Source: Scylla paramamosain (Eukaryota > Arthropoda > Malacostraca > Decapoda > Portunidae). From it: 64,000 bases of DNA. The notes beneath the pieces are model-generated. The model was not told the DNA's origin, searched no databases, and saw only the letters and a program-made list of their open reading frames with translations. The stretch spans positions 12,565,650-12,629,649 of the forward strand of contig NC_087168.1 of NCBI RefSeq assembly GCF_035594125.1, written 5' to 3'. Positions 13,568-64,000 of this stretch are shown here, piece after piece. Within the stretch, counting starts at the first letter, position 1. Every line of letters starts with the position of its first letter. The translations under genes and the position numbers were made by a program.

Positions 13568-13573
13568 TTTATT
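13568..13573 (-). terminator. Polyadenylation signal AATAAA of eIF2D
   Basis: On the minus strand AATAAA lies about 180 nt after the eIF2D stop codon (13750), before the Tc1 foldback begins. It gives a short 3' UTR. Confidence 0.5.
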
Positions 13574-13749
13574 ATTGACATTTTATATCATCCTGCATTT
13601 CCTTTGATGCTGAATCACAAAGATTAATTAAACAAATTAAATAATATATATTTTATTATGTTGTAGTGGTAATAGTTTGCGGAGAGGTCGCCACACCCAG
13701 AAACACCGTGATGGGTCACCGCACCGCCACTGAGGCGCCGCCGTCAGCT

Positions 13750-27048
<13,299 letters not shown>

Positions 27049-27359
27049 CTGGAAAGGAAAATCAAGTGTTAGGTATCACTTTGTTGCCTACTTCACTGCA
27101 ACTTTTGACACACACACAGCATTTCTCACATTATTTACTATCATTCATCCCATACCTCCTAGCAAGCCTCATTTATGAAAAACAATTTATCATAAGTTTT
27201 GGTCTATCATTCAAGAGCAAAGTTATAATTTTATCTACAGTAAATCCTAGATACAGCAAAGCTCACTAAGATGAATTCTAAACAGCGCATACTCTCTTAA
27301 CTGATACATAAGCATTCCTAACTGTCACTTACATTCTCCTATCAACCATAAACTTTAGC

Positions 27360-27800
27360 TGCCAATTATGCTATCCTAACAGTCACTTATACAATCCTGT
27401 CACTTATACTATCCAAACTGCCACTTATAGTATCCAAACTGTCACTCATACTATTCTGTCACTCATACTATTCTAACTGTCACCCATACTATTGTCACTC
27501 CTAACTGTCACCCATGCTATTCTGTCACTCTGAACTGTTACTCATACTATTCTGTCACTCCTGTCACCCATGCTATTCTGTCACTCCTGTCACCCATGCT
27601 ATTCTGTTGCTCCTAGCTGTCACCCATACTATTGTCACTCCTAATTGTCACCCATACTATTCTGTCACTCCTGCCACCCATACTATTCTGTCACTCCTGC
27701 CACCCATACTATTTTGTCACTCCTGTCACCCATGCTATTATGTTACTCTTAAATGTCACCCATACTATTCTAACTGTCACCCCTAACAGCTGCCTAACTC
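27360..27800. repeat. Degenerate minisatellite, CCCATACTATTCTGTCACT family
   Basis: About 25 shuffled units of 13-26 bp built from CTATTCTGTCACTC, CTGTCACCCATA and CTAACTGTCACC. The ORFs here (HPCYSVTPVTH-like) are products of the repeat, not genes. Confidence 0.85.
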
Positions 27801-28731
27801 TCCTAGCTGCTGCACTGTCTGAACTGGCCCATACACTCACTGAGCTGGCAGTACACTCTTCTAACAGGCACTCACAATTTCCTAAAGGCAGAAAAGATAA
27901 GGGTATTTCAGAATTAAACTTCACACCACATGTTGTAACCTCCTTAATGCACACTATTTACATCTTAATTAAGTAAATGCAAATAAAGAAATATGTACAT
28001 TAAAAATCTGTTTGGAAATAGATCAAGTTGTCAATCAGAATGATCTATTTCCTGCTGGCCCACAGAAGCTCCCAGTGTATGTACCATGCAAACACACGTG
28101 GCATAACTGGAAGTGACAGCTGGTGTCAATGTCAGACAGGTCAGAGTGCTGCTCCTCACTGCAGCATCCCACAGAAAGTGATAACATCTTAAAAATCTCT
28201 GCTGTTATTACTAATAATCTGCCAAGTGTAGGACAGAGGACTGCCACGTGTATGTCTGATGGCTTCTTGCAGCTTCTCATTTTTTTTGTTCTTATATGTG
28301 AAAAATACTCAGAATGAAAGGTTCTAGCCAATGAGACAGGTAACAATTGGTGCAATCAGACAGGTGTACTTTATAAATATCACTGCCACATTATGGAGGA
28401 AGGCAGAAAAGAGAAACAGCAATCAAGTTAATATTATTCATAACACATTAAAAAGTAACCTAGAAAATCCATATAATTTTATATTAAAATTAGAATGATA
28501 CAGCTTACTAACGATTTATAAGTCATTGGAATCTGTCTTACTTAGTGGTCAGGATGATCTCTAATTAACAGTGAGGAGCTCAGGATAAGTTCTATTCAGT
28601 GGTTTGGGCATGTTCTAGGAAAACTTAATTCCTGGCCTGCAAACACCCACGGAGGAGCTCTGGGGAAATAACCCAAGCCTACTAATTTCGTGACACTGAC
28701 AAATTGTTTATGTGCAAAAAATACGTTTTTT

Positions 28732-28815
28732 TTTTTTTTTTCATCATGATCTATGCAATGAAGGGATTAACAATAAAATTAATAAACTGAATTAATCTAA
28801 ACCTAACTTAACACA
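28732..28815 (+). repeat. Copy 1 of a dispersed repeat ending in CTAACCTAA-like sequence
   Basis: ATCATGATCTATGCAATGAAGG through AATCTAAACCTAACTTAACA matches the block at 30850-30945 in the same orientation. Family unknown; perhaps the end of a MITE. Confidence 0.5.
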
Positions 28816-29233
28816 TCCCTCCGAAGGAAACACAAAGGCTATTTCATTATTATCCCACAGGGGAAGTACACACAGCAGGCAGCGGCACACAAGCACCACA
28901 AACAGCATAAACATAAGCAGCATACCTCGCCAGGCCGCGCCAAGCTGCACCACAATCTGCCAGTCTGGAAATTTTGAGAAACACAAGCAGTTTTAAATTA
29001 TCTGAGGATGATATCGGGCTTTCCTCGTTTCTCTGAGCTCGCCATATGTAGCCACGCCACTCCCCGGGCACTGAAATGTGTACTTGCAGGCTTCAAGGGG
29101 GTCATATTTACCTCGAGTGTTGTAGTGACGTCCTCCCTCACCACTCCCCAGCACTCTGATGATGATGATGGTGGTGGTGCTAGTGATGGAGTGTTGCCTT
29201 TCAAACGGCACTCCTGTCTTGTCTTCTGTTTTC

Positions 29234-29270
29234 CTTTTCGGCCTTTTGGCTAAGATCAAAGTGTAGTGTC
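29234..29270 (+). pseudogene. U2 snRNA 5'-end fragment
   Basis: CGGCCTTTTGGCTAAGATCA followed by AAGTGTAGTGTC matches the highly conserved U2 5' region (stem-loop I through the branch-site recognition segment GUGUAGUA). It has one inserted A and a changed final base. The match stops after about 37 nt and no Sm site or 3' half follows, so it is a truncated pseudogene rather than a working snRNA gene. Confidence 0.75.
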
Positions 29271-29414
29271 CTCTTTTCCTTTCTATTTTTTTTTTTTTCT
29301 TTCAATGACTGAAATCAATGTATTGTTTTCTTTTGTGGTGATGATAATGGTAGTGGTGGTGATCTTGATTGTAATATTACGGATAACAAGATTGTTCTCA
29401 AGCTCTCAATCAAA

Positions 29415-29990
29415 GTAATATATGAACATAAGAAAATAATTTAAGCTCCAAGAAGTCAGCAGATTACTGCAGGAAACATATCTCTCTCCAGTTCATCAAT
29501 CATCTCATCCATCTCCCTAATGACTCAGCACTAACAATCTAATTACTGAATCTGTTCCAGTCATGTACTACTCTATTTGAGAACTAATTCCTTCCTATTT
29601 TTTTTTTTTTTTCAAATCTAATATTATCAAGCTTGAACCCATTATTTCTTCTAACTGACTATGAACATTTTGCTTATATCCTCTATATACTACTTAAAGA
29701 CCTATATCAGATCACCTCTTAACCTAATTATGCTTCTCTATTTAATTATTTTATTTATTTATTTATTTATTTATTTACTTATTTATTTATGTATTCATTT
29801 TATTTTATTTTATTTTATTTTATTATTTATTTATTAATTTATTTATTTATTTGTTATTATTATTATTATTATTATTTTTGTCCATTCTTTCTATCTTTTT
29901 AGTTATTCTCCTTTGCATTGATTCTAACATATGAAACGTCAAAACAATTATTCACTAGAGAACTAATCTTTATATCTACCACACGATTTT
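29415..29990 (-). mobile_element. CR1-like LINE, 3' fragment (old copy)
   Basis: It aligns, diverged, with the better copies at 51006-52120 and 55788-56172, sharing the tail GAACATAAGAA and the CAAGCTTGAACCCATTATTTCTT segment that encodes the RT C-terminal region. Many stops and T-rich insertions; coding capacity is gone. Confidence 0.65.
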
Positions 29991-30175
29991 CTCTTCAGTC
30001 ATAATCACCTTTTCAAATGTAATTGTGTTTCCCTTGTCACAGGTGAATACAAAGTGAATCTCAAATACCAATAGATCATAGATCCAAACTAGGCTGTTGG
30101 ATTTGCACTACTCATTAGCTACTAGTGAAAATTAACTATTATTATGTAATTTACAGAAGAAGAAGAAGAAGATTG

Positions 30176-30338
30176 ATTGATTGACTTTATTGTAGTAAAA
30201 AGTATAACAAAGGAGGAAGACCTGCCGGCCTCCCCCTGATCAAGATGCAAACATACAGAGATTAGATATACATCACATTACAAAATTGCACATACACATA
30301 CATATACATATACATACACATACATACATACAATACAT

Positions 30339-30340
<2 letters not shown>
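30176..30340 (-). mobile_element. LINE 3'-end fragment with (TCAA)n tail
   Basis: On the minus strand the sequence ends CTACAATAAAGTCAATCAATC and then (TTC)n, a layout typical of LINE 3' ends (AATAAA followed by a short-repeat tail). The preceding GGCCGGCAGGTCTTCCTCC belongs to its 3' UTR. No coding part remains. The (GA)n array at 30343-30416 adjoins it. Confidence 0.5.
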
Positions 30341-30420
<80 letters not shown>

Positions 30421-30849
30421 TTAATTGTCTCATTTTCCGTAATCCATCTCAGCCATTAAAGTCTGTATATTATTTTCAGCTGCTTGTGTTTGTAGAGTCA
30501 AGCAATAAGCCATACAGTGCCCTCGAATGCTTGCGCAATCTTGAGCAGCCCGCGCCGGAATGTCACTGCGCAGATTTCGGACCAAACAAAAACAGGTGAT
30601 TCAGGTTAAGTAACATTACTAATTGGTATTCACGAGGCAGGCGGGGTTACATAAATGGGTGATAGATAAACATGAAGAGGAAGACATGGCGTGCATAAAT
30701 TTTGAACTGTTGATGACTGTCGAGAAGAAAATTTAAAGGTATTACACATTTTGTTCCCCGCCCTAAAAGTAATACTTAGAAAGGTTATCATGGAAGTAAC
30801 CGTACCTTACGCATTTCCAGACACTTTATTTGTAGGCAACATAGGATGC

Positions 30850-30945
30850 ATTTTCAAATCGTGATCTGTCTAGACAATGAAGGGACGCGCAATGAAATTA
30901 ATTGATTGATTAAATCTAAACTTAACCTAACCTATCCCCACTGGT
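30850..30945 (+). repeat. Copy 2 of the dispersed repeat at 28732-28815
   Basis: Shares GTGATCTGTC.AGACAATGAAGG and TTAAATCTAAACTTAACCTAAC with copy 1. Confidence 0.5.
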
Positions 30946-31050
30946 AGAAATGTATGTTATTTCAATACTGCCTCATAAAACAGACAAATAAGACTCATGG
31001 AAGTGTGGCAAGATTGAATAATAGTTTTCTCGTAAAGTTAGAGATATGTG

Positions 31051-31156
<106 letters not shown>

Positions 31157-31860
31157 TGATATATTATGTCTTACTACCCATTATTGTCCTGATTCTGTGG
31201 CTCAAGAGAGAGAGAGAGAGAGTGAGTGAGAGAGATTTCAATCACCACCAGGGTTTTCTGAGGTATAAGGGAAGAGAGCTTTAAGATAGAGGAGCAAATA
31301 CTATCTAACACTAATGGAATCCTCACTTGCCCCCCTCTGAGAATACCCATAAAGTTGCACTAGCTGTCGTCATGCCTCTGGCTTATCAAAATCAGACGAG
31401 TCACAGATGAGGCACAGTATTCACACTGAGCATTTCCAAGTGGTGTGTGAAGGGCAAGCTAGAAAGAGCTGATTCTATGAAGGGGAATCTTATCAGGGAA
31501 AACTTTTCACTAATTTGCACAATAAAGAGATTACTTTATGTGATTTACAGTTAATAAAAGTGTACATGGGGATGAGTTTACATCTGTAGCTATATGTATT
31601 ACAGTTTCAATGACCTCGCTTAGAGCATCACGGAAATAGAGAAATTGATCTAAAGGTGGGATATATTGGCTGGGGACAACCTGTGGGGGCTTTTTTGGAA
31701 ACACAAATATGATACCTTTATTGATCAGACCTGGGTTGATCTCATTGGGCTTATCAAAGTGTCAAAAGTTGAGACCTGTAAAACTCTCCTTTCCACACAT
31801 CTCATTGAACTTTTGTCACTCATCACTTTCTTAGGGACTAAAGTATCAAGAGAACAAGTG

Positions 31861-34249
<2,389 letters not shown>

Positions 34250-34581
34250 TACTTTCTTGGTGTAGTTGTTGCATCGAAGCCTCTCCTTGTCTTATGTTTG
34301 TGGTGTTGAGTACTGTTCTTCATTCCTTTGGTTCATGCTGAGGTTGACATAGATCACAAACTGAGTGAGTAGTGAAGCTGAAGCTTGCAATTGTGACCAC
34401 CAATGTTCAGTTGTGATCATTGATGTACTGTTAACATCGTTAGTATGAATTGCATTGCTTGAGTATTAAAAATTAACCTCTTCATGTGTTATGAAGAAAG
34501 GAGTTGGCAGTGGACTGGAGAATATTCATAGTAATGTCTGGATTGTGGCTTTGTGATTGCAGTTGCAAACAAATGTAAATT

Positions 34582-34587
34582 AATAAA
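34582..34587 (+). terminator. Candidate TTC9 polyadenylation signal AATAAA
   Basis: About 330 nt after the stop codon; a second AATAAA at 34767-34772 follows a (GT)20 tract (34649-34689). Confidence 0.4.
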
Positions 34588-34642
34588 TAATTTGTTATAA
34601 TTTAATAAGTATATGCTGAATCTTTGTGTAATAAGGCAGTTG

Positions 34643-34691
<49 letters not shown>

Positions 34692-34789
34692 AGGGAGCAG
34701 GTATTGTATAACCATGTGTCTGCAGTCTTAGCTTCCAGCTGGACTGGGGGACAGGTGTAGAAATGAAATAAACTATTTTTGGGTAATTA

Positions 34790-36956
34790 TTTAACAGGAT
34801 ATATACATAAATGTAAATGTATTAATACTTCTTTGCCAAGAATGGCCTTATGAATTAATTTCTTAAAATCCATACAAATATTATAGTAATTTACTTCATA
34901 AATTTATCAAACAAATTACAGCATGCCTACTTAAATAGAATTGTACAAAATTATTAAATAAATCATAGCATGCTTGAGAAATTAAGAGTATTTTTGCCAC
35001 CAAAACTCCATCGAGAACATAAAATACATTTTTAATAAAGCTAGAAACCTTTTTGTTATACTGGTGTGAAAAGAAATATCAATAAAAGACATAACATGCT
35101 GCAAGTCTGTGACATGCAATTTTTTAGTACACTGAATCTGCCATTATGCACTGCTGAATTGGGTGGGGGGGGGGGATTTCCTTTTAAAACCATTCATAAA
35201 TCCAGCAGCAAATGGTTGAGGTTATGTCCTGTGATGGATGTAATGCATGGCACACAAAGTGCAGTGTGTCTGTAGTGGAGACATCATCTATTTATGAATG
35301 GGCTGCAAAAGCACAATTCTAATATATTATAATGTGATGCAGTTTGTATGTGTGTGTTTTATATATCTTATGTATATATTTGTATACACAGAATCAATTA
35401 AATTAACAAATCTTGTAAGAAACATTCAAGATCTAGTTTCACCTGGAATGCTTTCCTCCAAGCAAAACTAAAATTTGCAAGCAGCAGGGACTACTGCCTG
35501 CTGGGTTCTCACTTTACTACCTCAATGCAACAACATAATGGATTTTAGAGGACAGAAATGTGCTCCACTGATGAGCACCTGGCTCTTGCTAGTGTTTATA
35601 AATCGACTGATGGATGTGAGCTGTACACATCTTCAAGACCAAAAGATAAAGATTTGCACATGACAGACCACAGCCAATAAACATCCCTATTTAACAGCCA
35701 ATTCATGTTAACACGGTTATCATAAGAATAATTGAGCTTTTTACGTGTGTTTTTTTGTGTTTGGACACCAGATCCCTGCTACCCCTTTGATATGGAAATC
35801 AGCCTGGTATATGTATAGATAGCCAGATAGATCATAAATAGCTAATTTCAATGTAAATTATGTATCCTAATTCTGATCATAAAATCCTACATCTCATTCA
35901 GAACATCACCACCCTGTTTAATATAAAAAGTCTTGAGTAGTTCATCTGTTTGCTTTACCATGAGCATGATGCAGCCATGATCATGTTTACCTTAAAGTTT
36001 AGTGTACAAAATATTTCTCTTTTGTCATATGTGGGCCTTTACATCCGATTACTATGAGCAGCAACATGCTGACACAGTGCCTTTACTCTAATGAGAAAAT
36101 ATGTACATCTTTAAACAAAATACAACTTTGGTCAAGATATATCACAACTTTAAGGAACTTTCTAACATTGCATGTATAGTCAATCAAATAACCAGCATCA
36201 ATGTCAAAAATATATAAACATCTGACGGAGTAAACAATGCAACTACGTTTATCAGTATCAAATAGAAAAGCATTTGTAGTACAATTCTTGGCAACACATT
36301 ACTCATACACACAGTCAAACAGGTACACTCCTGCTGACATCACATGAAAGCCCATTCAGCAATGTGTTCTAGATTACAACCAGTTCTGATCACTAAGGAC
36401 GGAGAGTATGGCAACAATTAGATCAACAATTTGTTTTAAAAATAGATATAATCTCTGAAATTTATCAAATAAATCCTACTCCTCTGTCCACCATTTCACC
36501 GAGTCAGTTAAGTCGGGGAAGCGAGTTCCAGACTTCTTTAAAATTAGAATCAGGTTTTCCAGCTTGGATATATTAGTTTCCTGATTCCCAATAGCTTCCT
36601 AGAAAAGCTAATTTCCATCCCTAAAATGTGATAATAATAATGTGACAATCTTACAAAATACAAAATGATCACAGTACTCTTAAGAAAACTAGTCATATTA
36701 TATTGACTGACACTATGGAAGATCCTGAAATACTTTGTGCATGGACAAGAAAATCTGCATTAAGTATATATAAATAATATCAGTGGAATATTCAGCAGAT
36801 TGTACTTAGTATCAAAGATTACTGGTCCTCTCTGATTACAGGTAAAACCTATGAGTTAATATTCACAACGCAACATACAATAGACACCCTTGAGGAAAGT
36901 ATTCTGGTGGGGATTAGCCATATTCTGTAGCTACACTCTTATGTGTTATTGATGCC
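34790..36956. other. Spacer between convergent TTC9 and TPC1 genes
   Basis: AT-rich sequence with no ORF, repeat array or transposon end that I can recognise. Part of it must be the TPC1 3' UTR, but no convincing polyadenylation signal was picked. Confidence 0.5.
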
Positions 36957-59947
<22,991 letters not shown>

Positions 59948-60266
59948 GTTTGTCAACACTGGACGCCCACCACGGCCCGTCTCACCCTCGGGACTGCACC
60001 AAATATTTCTCCTTTTTTGTAATAACATAGAAAAACAAAAGTGTTTACCGGATTTCCGAAAGATTACCACATTCTGCCATAAGAAAATTATCAGATTCTG
60101 ATAAAGAAAAAAATATATCTTTGAAAACGACCTTGGCGGGTACGATCAGAGTATCATAATTATCTTTTCATTATCTCTATCTGATGTACAGTATCATGTT
60201 TACATGCATACTGTTCAGCACATGTGCATACGGGTGCCACTCACTGACAACAAGAACAACAGCAAC

Positions 60267-60275
60267 ATAATAATG

Positions 60276-60348
<73 letters not shown>

Positions 60349-60427
60349 CAACAACAAAAACAACAACAACAACAACAACAATGGTAATACCAATAATTAT
60401 AATAACAATAATAATAGTAATAATAGC

Positions 60428-60492
<65 letters not shown>

Positions 60493-60505
60493 TAATAATG
60501 CTACC

Positions 60506-60558
<53 letters not shown>

Positions 60559-60560
60559 CA
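60267..60560. repeat. (AAT)n and (AAC)n trinucleotide arrays
   Basis: Alternating blocks of AAT and AAC units; the poly-Ile/poly-Thr ORF 60204-60668 is an artefact of them. Confidence 0.95.
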
Positions 60561-60717
60561 GTACGTATTATCTACATCAGCTATGACATTCTACGGATGC
60601 TAGTGCGGATGTTGTTGACACTTGTTATTTTGACGATTAAACTCCACTCATATTTGTTGAAGATTTAGATATTTCTATTATGCAGAGTAACTTAAGTGCC
60701 ACAGCTGCCTTTCTTCA

Positions 60718-61340
60718 GGCGAGTTTACACAGGGCTGCTTTTCCACCGGCCTGCTTGCAGCCACCCGGAGAAGCCGGCAGGTTAAACTCGAAAACATTCA
60801 CACGGTGGAGAGCAGCTGCTAGCCCGCTAGTCGGCAGCATAAAAAAATAAACAAGATGGACTCCTCCTCCTCCTCCGAGCTGGTTGCTATAATTGCAATT
60901 TTGCTGTGCTTGAAGAAAAAACAAAAGAAGAAATGGTTGTGAATTCATTCCTGGTCTATATAGCCTTGCAGTCTGTGGTGCTCATGATGCCATACACACA
61001 TGATGGGACGCTGGCTTCCTCAATGACGATGTAAACAAACAAATTCTTCGTCTATTTTCCTTTTTTTTCATATAAATTTAAATACTCGTATTTTACTCAT
61101 TTATTGTATATAATGGTATAGTCAATTTTTATTACTAAAGCACTTTCCAACAACATTCCTCCTATTTTCAATTGTTTTATTGATAGCTGTTCTCATATGA
61201 CCATGGAAAATTGCCGGGATGCCAGCTGATCAGACCAACAGCGGTTTCCCGGCCGCTCCGGCAAATCCCGGCTACATCTCGCTCCCGTTTGAAAAATTCG
61301 CGGCTGCAAGCAGCCGCGAATTGCCCCGTGTAAACCCTCT
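60718..61340. mobile_element. Degenerate PIF/Harbinger remnant
   Basis: The left end AGGCGAGTTTACACAGGGC and the reverse complement of the right end, AGAGGGTTTACACGGGGC, are imperfect terminal inverted repeats. Inside, a plus-strand frame from about 60856 reads MDSSSSSELVAIIAILLCLK then KKQKKKWL and stop, like the short acidic-to-basic start of many Harbinger transposases. TTA follows the right end; the left flank is TTC, so the duplication is not intact. A perfect 13-bp stem hairpin (AATTCGCGGCTGC, 61295-61322) lies near the right end. Confidence 0.55.
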
Positions 61341-61397
61341 TTATAGTCTCTCGTTATCATAGTCTCGGGTTTCATTAGCTCAACACTACGCTTTTCT

Positions 61398-61399
<2 letters not shown>

Positions 61400-61469
<70 letters not shown>
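61400..61469. repeat. (GA)n array at the LINE 3' end
   Basis: 35 units. On the minus strand the LINE reads ...GACAATAAAT and then (CT)n, so this array is the LINE's tail or grew from it. Confidence 0.9.
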
Positions 61470-61473
<4 letters not shown>

Positions 61474-64000
61474 TTGTCAAATTACAGACAACTGGATGAA
61501 GTAGATATCTAATTTCACCCAGTACCACATTATTCAGAATTGTAAAAAATTATAACCAATCATGAGAAATCAATTCTACAGCACTTATATTGTAGGAACA
61601 ATATCATATACCCACAAGCACAAGAAAATAAACACAACTGAAAATTACTCATAGATCACAAAAACTCCTGGACACAGGAGTCACCCAGCCAAAAATCATA
61701 ATCGTGGGGCAAAAGCCTTGTACTTCTTTAATATTTTTTCCACCACTCCATTCTGTAACATCCACATAATCTGGAGAGTCATATCAACAATGTTATTGTT
61801 CCGGAATTCTCTAACACATTAACACCTCAATACATAATGCTCTAAAGTGTGACCATTTTCTTTCCCACACACCCTGCACCGTGCTTCCTCAGTGTTAAAT
61901 ATTTCTTTGTACTGCCAATAATACTTGTAACCTAACCTCATCCTTATCTTCACCGCATCACTTCTTACACCATCTCTTCCATAGGTAACACTAACATGAT
62001 TACTAACTGTATCATAATGTTCAAATGTACTACTGTTGACATGTTCCCTAGCCATCCTAGTTCTTTCTATACAATACTGTTCCTTCCTAACTACACTCCT
62101 TATTTGCCGAATAGATAAGTTACATATCACATCAATTACATCTCTCTGAGCCCCACACTTGGCCAGCATATCTGCCTTTTCATTTTGGGGAATTCCAACA
62201 TGAGAGGTTACCCAATAAAATGTAACATTAATTCTCCTCAAAATGGCTTTACATAGTGACACAATTTCTGCATATACAGGTTTCCGACTATTAAGTGAAT
62301 CTAGTGCCGACCAATTGTCCACAAAGATGCGCACATCCTTACCTTTAGTTAACACTTCACGAAGAGCTACATAAATAGCATACAATTCAGCCTGAATCGA
62401 TGATATGCCATCAGACAATCGAATAGCTACTGTACTTTCACACGACTCCTCACACTCGTTGTAATCACACATTATCACACCACAGCCAGCTCGACCATCC
62501 TCACTCACTGACCCATCACAAAAAACATGTATGTTATTTTCCTTTTGTATACAATCGACCATATGGCTGTACGTAGCCCTCAGATATCCAGTAACATATT
62601 CAAATTTCCTCTTAGATAAAAGTTCAACTATCACCTCCACTGCCACGTCCTCCCAGGGAAGGACAACACCGTTGTCGCTCACCTGTAAAGGACAACACTG
62701 ATGCGCAACCTTGTACCTTATCATAAGCTCCTTAACATGCCGTACAAAGGCAGATTTACTTCTAGTACATTGCAGCTCTCTCACAATATCCAAGTGTCTA
62801 CCCAGTCTAACATTTCTAATAACAGTTTTAACACACAGTTCTTGTATTCTGTCACATACACTCGGCAAATTCAATTCCAGTCGCATCGCATCAATCATTG
62901 CATTACGTTGACAGCAAAAAATCATTCTCATGGCCTCATTTTGCAATAGTTCAAGTTTACGTAGCCTTTCCATCCCCAACTTAGACAAGCATGGTGCAGC
63001 ATAGTCCAGAACTGATCTAATAGTAGTTATGTACATCATACGAAGGACAGGAATCCCAACGCCAAGACCCGAGCAGGCCAGAGCACGTAGGGGCTGTAGC
63101 CTGTCCTGACATAAGGCTTCTATGTGCCGCAATTCAGCAATCTTTGCAGACTTGTTATAACCTATGTACATCCCCAGATTTTTATATGCTTGCACTCTCT
63201 CGAGTTCCTTCCCATTTAACGTTAGTGTAGTGTTACCCTGGCTCCTACATTGAAATTTCGTCTTCATTTCATTAACAACTAACCCAAAGGCAACACAACA
63301 ATAAGTGAGTTGATTTAATGCAATCTGCATCTTAGCCGCAGACGGCGACTGGATCAATATATCATCAGCATATATCATAATCTTCACACCAGGTGAATAT
63401 TCTTCCTTTGCAATTCTATTCATTGGAATATTAAATAGAGTGGGACTAAGAACCCCTCCCTGGGGAGTTCCTAACTCAAAATGACGGACAACAGAAAATT
63501 TCCCATCATACAGCACCCTTGCACTCCTCTCACTAAGATAATGAGAAATCCAGCCAAGCATTCTACCAGTCACTCCCAGATTTGCCAACTCATACAGTAT
63601 CATGTGACCATCTGCCCTATCAAAGGCACCCTGTAGATCCACAAAAACTCTACAATAATCATATGGGTTGGAAAGACAAGCCACTATACAGTCAGATGTA
63701 CTCCTACCTTTAACAAAACCATACACATCATTAGAAATATTATCACCAAGCAAGTACAAAAGTCTATTTAATATTATTTTCTCCATCATCTTATACATGA
63801 TGTTAAGGACACTGGCCTGTGTCCACCGCTGGCCTTTGGTACTGGAACTGTAATCGCTTCCTTCCACTGTCTTGGCAATCTACCCAACCGGAAACTCATA
63901 TTAAATAAATCAAGCAAAGGCCCATTCTCCACACTCCCCAAGCAATTCAAAATGTCGTATGTAATTCCGTCCGCAGCAGGAGCAATGGATTTCCCTTTCT
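61470..64000 (-). mobile_element. Non-LTR retrotransposon (I-group-like) with RT and RNase H, right side cut by window
   Basis: Contains ORF2-type coding sequence (see 61696-63990), then about 225 nt of 3' UTR with AATAAA just before the (CT)n tail. Presence of an RNase H domain after the RT and a terminal C-x2-C...H...C motif fits the I group (I, Loa, Ingi and relatives) rather than CR1. The endonuclease and ORF1 would lie beyond the right edge. Confidence 0.8.
61696..63990 (-). pseudogene. LINE ORF2 fragment: reverse transcriptase plus RNase H, frameshifted
   Basis: Motifs in order: GKSIAPAADGITYDIL (RT lead-in), a frame change near 63795-63805, YGFVKGRSTSDCI, VFVDLQGAFDRA (catalytic Asp A), GTPQGGVLSPTLFN (motif B), IMIYADDILI (YADD catalytic pair), then RNase H with FCDGSVSEDG, SIQAELYAIYVAL, IFVDNWSALDS and SHVGIPQNEKADMLAK, which supply the Asp, Glu, Asp and Asp/His positions. 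It ends with CRVCGKENGHTLEHYVLRC. The TAA at 61819-61821 may be premature, because the frame continues without a stop to TGA at 61696. Apart from these two lesions the 680-residue frame is open, so the copy is young. Confidence 0.85.

Noticed and set aside
27514..27976. Apparent His/Pro/Ser repeat proteins, and a CRISPR-like look of evenly recurring motifs
   Set aside because: Units are degenerate, of uneven length and without unique spacers; it is a eukaryotic minisatellite.
60204..60668. 154-residue poly-Ile/Thr ORF
   Set aside because: Product of AAT and AAC trinucleotide arrays.

Overview
The window looks like nuclear genomic DNA of an arthropod, most likely a decapod crustacean. It has intron-rich animal genes, very many long (GA)n/(CT)n, (GT)n and (AT)n arrays, (TTAGG)n arthropod-type telomere repeats inside a palindrome, and a dense, decayed load of PIF/Harbinger, Tc1/mariner, pogo-like, piggyBac-like, CR1-like and RNase H-bearing LINE elements. 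Species cannot be read from the sequence; the decapod call is inference from repeat composition.

Four host genes were assembled exon by exon from ORFs, splice sites and phase agreement. (1) 213-3640, plus strand: the 3' part of a RUSC1/2-like adaptor (end of the RUN domain, a long disordered Ser/Pro/Gln-rich linker, C-terminal SH3); its 5' exons lie left of the window. (2) 13750-27048, minus strand: a complete eIF2D (ligatin) gene, 12 coding exons, 599 aa, including a 65-nt terminal exon 3.8 kb beyond the previous exon. (3) 31861-34249, plus strand: a complete TTC9-family TPR protein, 4 coding exons, 189 aa. (4) 36957-59947, minus strand: a complete two-pore channel TPC1 (TPCN1), 16 coding exons, 853 aa (880 from an upstream ATG). 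RUSC and eIF2D are convergent, eIF2D and TTC9 divergent, TTC9 and TPC1 convergent. They have unrelated jobs (vesicle trafficking adaptor, translation initiation, TPR co-chaperone-type protein, endolysosomal cation channel), so nothing suggests a functional cluster.

Layout: 1-4040 RUSC 3' half; 4041-9975 intergenic with CT arrays and one possible promoter/first exon; 9978-11288 a Harbinger element with perfect 15-bp ends and TAA duplications; 12367-13293 a palindromic Tc1 derivative; 13.5-27.05 kb eIF2D, with retroelement debris in its last intron and a 1.25-kb inverted repeat in another; 27.05-31.8 kb divergent intergenic region (minisatellite, U2 snRNA fragment, LINE tails); 31.8-34.8 kb TTC9; 36.9-60.0 kb TPC1, whose introns hold a 1.1-kb foldback, three MITE-like elements, LINE copies and the telomere-repeat palindrome at 57.8-58.0 kb; 60.2-61.4 kb AAT arrays and a Harbinger remnant; 61.4-64.0 kb a LINE with RT and RNase H running off the right edge.

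The most striking structure is the near-perfect palindrome at 57794-58022: head-to-head TTAGG arrays enclosed by identical unique arms and flanked by TA. It is one of four foldback structures of apparently different origin in 64 kb, three of them inside introns.
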